Positions 3,682 through 5,725 of a stretch of DNA of 5,725 nt are shown piece after piece. The position numbers were made by a program, and so were the translations under genes. Origin of the DNA: Nitrosomonas sp. (GTDB lineage Bacteria > Pseudomonadota > Gammaproteobacteria > Burkholderiales > Nitrosomonadaceae). The notes beneath the pieces are model-generated. The model made no database searches, had not been told where the DNA came from, and was given only the letters and a program-made list of their open reading frames with translations. The stretch lies in NCBI GenBank assembly GCA_005779435.1, contig SXJH01000060.1, positions 1 to 5,725 of the forward strand. Reading direction: 5' to 3'. Position 1 is the stretch's first letter; every line of letters begins with the position of its first letter.

Positions 3682-5725
3682 TTACACAACCTCTTGTTGC
3701 GACGACATAACCAGCGCCGTGGTATCGAGAATGAGCGCCACTTTGCCGTCCCCCATGATCGTCGCACCGGAAACGCCATGCACTCGCCGATAGTTACTCT
3801 CCAAACTCTTGATAACCACTTGATGCTGCCCGATCAAATCGTCCACGAACAATGCGGCTTTTTGATCTTCAGCTTCGAGAATGACAAGAATTCCCTGGTG
3901 AACATCGGCCACCTTAGGCCGGAGATTGAAGATTTCATGCAACGCAATAACGGGCAAGTATTCGCCACGCACCTGCACCACACGCCCCTGACCGCTTACT
4001 GTCTTGATATCTGCGGCACTAGGCTGGAGCGATTCGGTAATATTGTTAAGCGGCACAATAAACATCTGATCGCCGACCGCTACCGACAATCCATCAAGGA
4101 TAGCCAGTGTCAGCGGCAATCGGATCGACATACGCGTTCCAACGCCCAACGCCGACTCGATATCGATACGTCCGCCCATGCTTTGAATATTACGCTTCAC
4201 GACATCCATGCCCACACCGCGACCGGAAACATCCGTCACTTTATCGGCCGTCGAGAAACCTGCTTCGAATATCAGCGACCATACCTCTTGATCGGCCATG
4301 CCGTCATGCACCGACAAACCGCGTTCCCGAGCTTTCGCAAGAATCTTTTCCCGATTCAATCCCGCACCGTCGTCGCCGACTTCGATCACGATACTGCCGC
4401 CTTGATGAAAGGCGCTCAGTGTAATCGTGCCTTGCGCAGGCTTACCCGCCGCGATTCTTTTCTCGGGAACCTCGACACCGTGATCCAGGCTATTTCTCAC
4501 CAAATGCGTCAAAGGATCGGCAATTTTCTCGATCAATCCCTTATCGAGCTCCGTGTTTTCGCCAACCGTCCGCAATTCAACGTGCTTATTCAGTTTTGCC
4601 GCCAGATCGCGCACGACGCGCGGATAGCGGCTGAACACAAAACTGATCGGCATCATGCGTATCGACATGACCGATTCTTGCAGATCCCGGGTATTTCTTT
4701 CCAGTTGGTTCAATCCGCCCAGTAATTTTTCAAAAACCACCGGATCCAGTTGGGATGCGGTCTGTGCGAGCATTGCCTGAGTAATCACTAATTCGCCGAC
4801 CAGATTGATCATCTGATCGACTTTCTCAACACTAACCCGTATGGACGAGGTCTCGCCAGCCGCCGCTGCATTGGCGGTCGCCTTGGCTCCCGCTTGCGAT
4901 TTAGCTGATGCGCTCTGAGACTCGCCTTTCGCACTCTCGGCAGAATGTTGCTGCATCGACTCGGCAGCATCCGCATGAACATTCTCGTTAGGCGCTGCCG
5001 GAGCACCCGGAAAGAATCCATAATCGGCTTCCGCTGAAACTTGTTGCTTAGATTCCTCATCCGCGCTTGCCAAATCCGTATCCGTTTTCTCTGCAGCCTC
5101 CGTTTCTATTTTCAAATTCCCCGGATCGACCACGAAGGCCAATGTTTCCCAAACATCCTCTTCGCTTTTGTTCGTTGCCAACTTTAACCGACACCGGCTT
5201 TTCTCATTTTCAGACGTAAGGTTTTCCAAATGCCCCAACAGCTTTAAATTGGAAAACAAATTCTCCATGCCTGTATCTGTCATGTCGCCGCCATTGAACT
5301 CAATGCGATAGGTAATGCGCAGCTCGTCCTTTGGCAACGATCGCTCTTCCGCGCTTGTTTCGATTGCCCGAGGCACCTCGGCAGAGACAGCGGCATTCTT
5401 TTCCTCGGAAGATTTTATAGCCGCAGGCTGTGAAGCTTGTGTTTCTTCGCATAACCGCTTTAATTCCTCGCAAACCGCCGCCGCCATTTCAGGATCCGCT
5501 TTCCCTTCGCCGCGATGCCCCGCCAACTGGTCTTTTATGACGTCGCCCGCTTTTAGAAAAGCATCGACCATTTCACTGCGCACTTCAAGCTCGCCTTTAC
5601 GCAACTTATCCAATAATGTTTCCAACATATGCGTCATCTCCGTCATATCGGTAAAACCAAATGTACCCGCTCCACCCTTGATGGAATGCGCGGCACGAAA
5701 TATAGCGTTCAAATCCTCCAAATCG
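3682..5725 (-). CDS. cheA: CheA, chemotaxis sensor histidine kinase, 5' end cut by the window edge
   Basis: The frame is open to the right edge, giving 680 visible residues; a TTG at 5721 is an internal Leu codon, not a start. Counting from that Leu, H12 in RAAHSIKGGAGTFGF is the phosphorylated histidine of the P1 (HPt) domain, E. coli H48, so roughly 35 residues are missing. A CheY/CheB-docking P2 domain lies at about 133-207 (RITYRIEF to LAFVVDPGNLKIE). A low-complexity Ala/Ser/Glu/Gln linker spans about 208-290. P3 dimerisation helices cover about 293-360 (VDQMINLVGELVITQ). The P4 ATPase has an N box HLVRNSLDHG (407-416), G1 VGDDGAGL (448-455) and G2 VSGRGVGMDVV (498-508). The P5 CheW-binding domain fills the rest. 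CheA autophosphorylates in trans under receptor-CheW control and phosphorylates CheY and CheB. It has no fused receiver and a single visible HPt. The full length would be a little over 700, longer than E. coli (654), mainly in the linkers. Confidence 0.97.
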   Translation of the reverse strand, partial: DLEDLNAIFRAAHSIKGGAGTFGFTDMTEMTHMLETLLDKLRKGELEVRSEMVDAFLKAGDVIKDQLAGHRGEGKADPEMAAAVCEELKRLCEETQASQPAAIKSSEEKNAAVSAEVPRAIETSAEERSLPKDELRITYRIEFNGGDMTDTGMENLFSNLKLLGHLENLTSENEKSRCRLKLATNKSEEDVWETLAFVVDPGNLKIETEAAEKTDTDLASADEESKQQVSAEADYGFFPGAPAAPNENVHADAAESMQQHSAESAKGESQSASAKSQAGAKATANAAAAGETSSIRVSVEKVDQMINLVGELVITQAMLAQTASQLDPVVFEKLLGGLNQLERNTRDLQESVMSIRMMPISFVFSRYPRVVRDLAAKLNKHVELRTVGENTELDKGLIEKIADPLTHLVRNSLDHGVEVPEKRIAAGKPAQGTITLSAFHQGGSIVIEVGDDGAGLNREKILAKARERGLSVHDGMADQEVWSLIFEAGFSTADKVTDVSGRGVGMDVVKRNIQSMGGRIDIESALGVGTRMSIRLPLTLAILDGLSVAVGDQMFIVPLNNITESLQPSAADIKTVSGQGRVVQVRGEYLPVIALHEIFNLRPKVADVHQGILVILEAEDQKAALFVDDLIGQHQVVIKSLESNYRRVHGVSGATIMGDGKVALILDTTALVMSSQQEVV

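Noticed and set aside
3694..4725. Plus-strand open frame of 343 codons opposite cheA
   Set aside because: It lies fully antisense to conserved CheA P3-P5 coding sequence, its product is rich in His and Arg with no domain pattern, and no ribosome site or promoter stands out. It is a shadow of the codon use of cheA.
4809..5060. Minus-strand 83-codon frame inside cheA
   Set aside because: Out of frame over the low-complexity linker; an Arg-rich translation is what a shifted Ala/Ser-rich stretch gives.
5719..5721. TTG as the start of cheA
   Set aside because: It lies in the helix carrying the phosphorylated His, only 11 residues before it, and the frame stays open to the edge. The real start is outside the window.

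Overview
This window is a flagellar-type chemotaxis operon read entirely on the minus strand. From right to left it runs cheA (5' end cut by the window edge), cheW, cheR, cheD and cheB. After a 119-bp gap comes the 5' part of a lipoprotein gene of the NlpC/P60 cell-wall hydrolase family, on the same strand and cut by the left edge. Coding density is high and none of the five che frames is broken. The proteins resemble the beta/gammaproteobacterial type: CheR aligns closely with my memory of E. coli CheR, and CheD and CheB have the proteobacterial motifs. The presence of cheD excludes an E. coli-like enteric. I would place the window in a motile beta- or gammaproteobacterium of moderate GC; anything narrower would be a guess.

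Layout. 3682-5725 is cheA, the sensor kinase, starting inside its phosphotransfer domain. 3608-3681 is a short spacer ending in a strong ribosome binding site. 3098-3607 is cheW, the adaptor. 3064-3097 is a short gap that holds one copy of a 12-bp direct repeat; the other copy lies at the start of the cheR frame. 2161-3063 is cheR, the receptor methyltransferase, whose frame has no usable ATG, so its start is uncertain. 1545-2156 is cheD, the receptor deamidase, which follows cheR by 4 nt and uses a ribosome binding site overlapping the cheR stop. 433-1512 is cheB, the methylesterase. 314-432 is an AT-rich gap with a candidate promoter and two small inverted repeats. 1-313 is the lipoprotein.

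How they work together. CheW links receptors to CheA, which autophosphorylates and passes phosphate to CheB and to a CheY encoded outside this window. CheR adds methyl groups to receptor glutamates and CheB removes them, giving adaptation. CheD deamidates receptor glutamines and can tie into this loop. No receptor, cheY or cheZ gene is visible. The lipoprotein probably has its own promoter and a separate role in peptidoglycan remodelling.

I found no undescribed system here. The points worth checking are the cheR start with its repeat, the cheB-lipoprotein spacer, and the lipoprotein gene itself.
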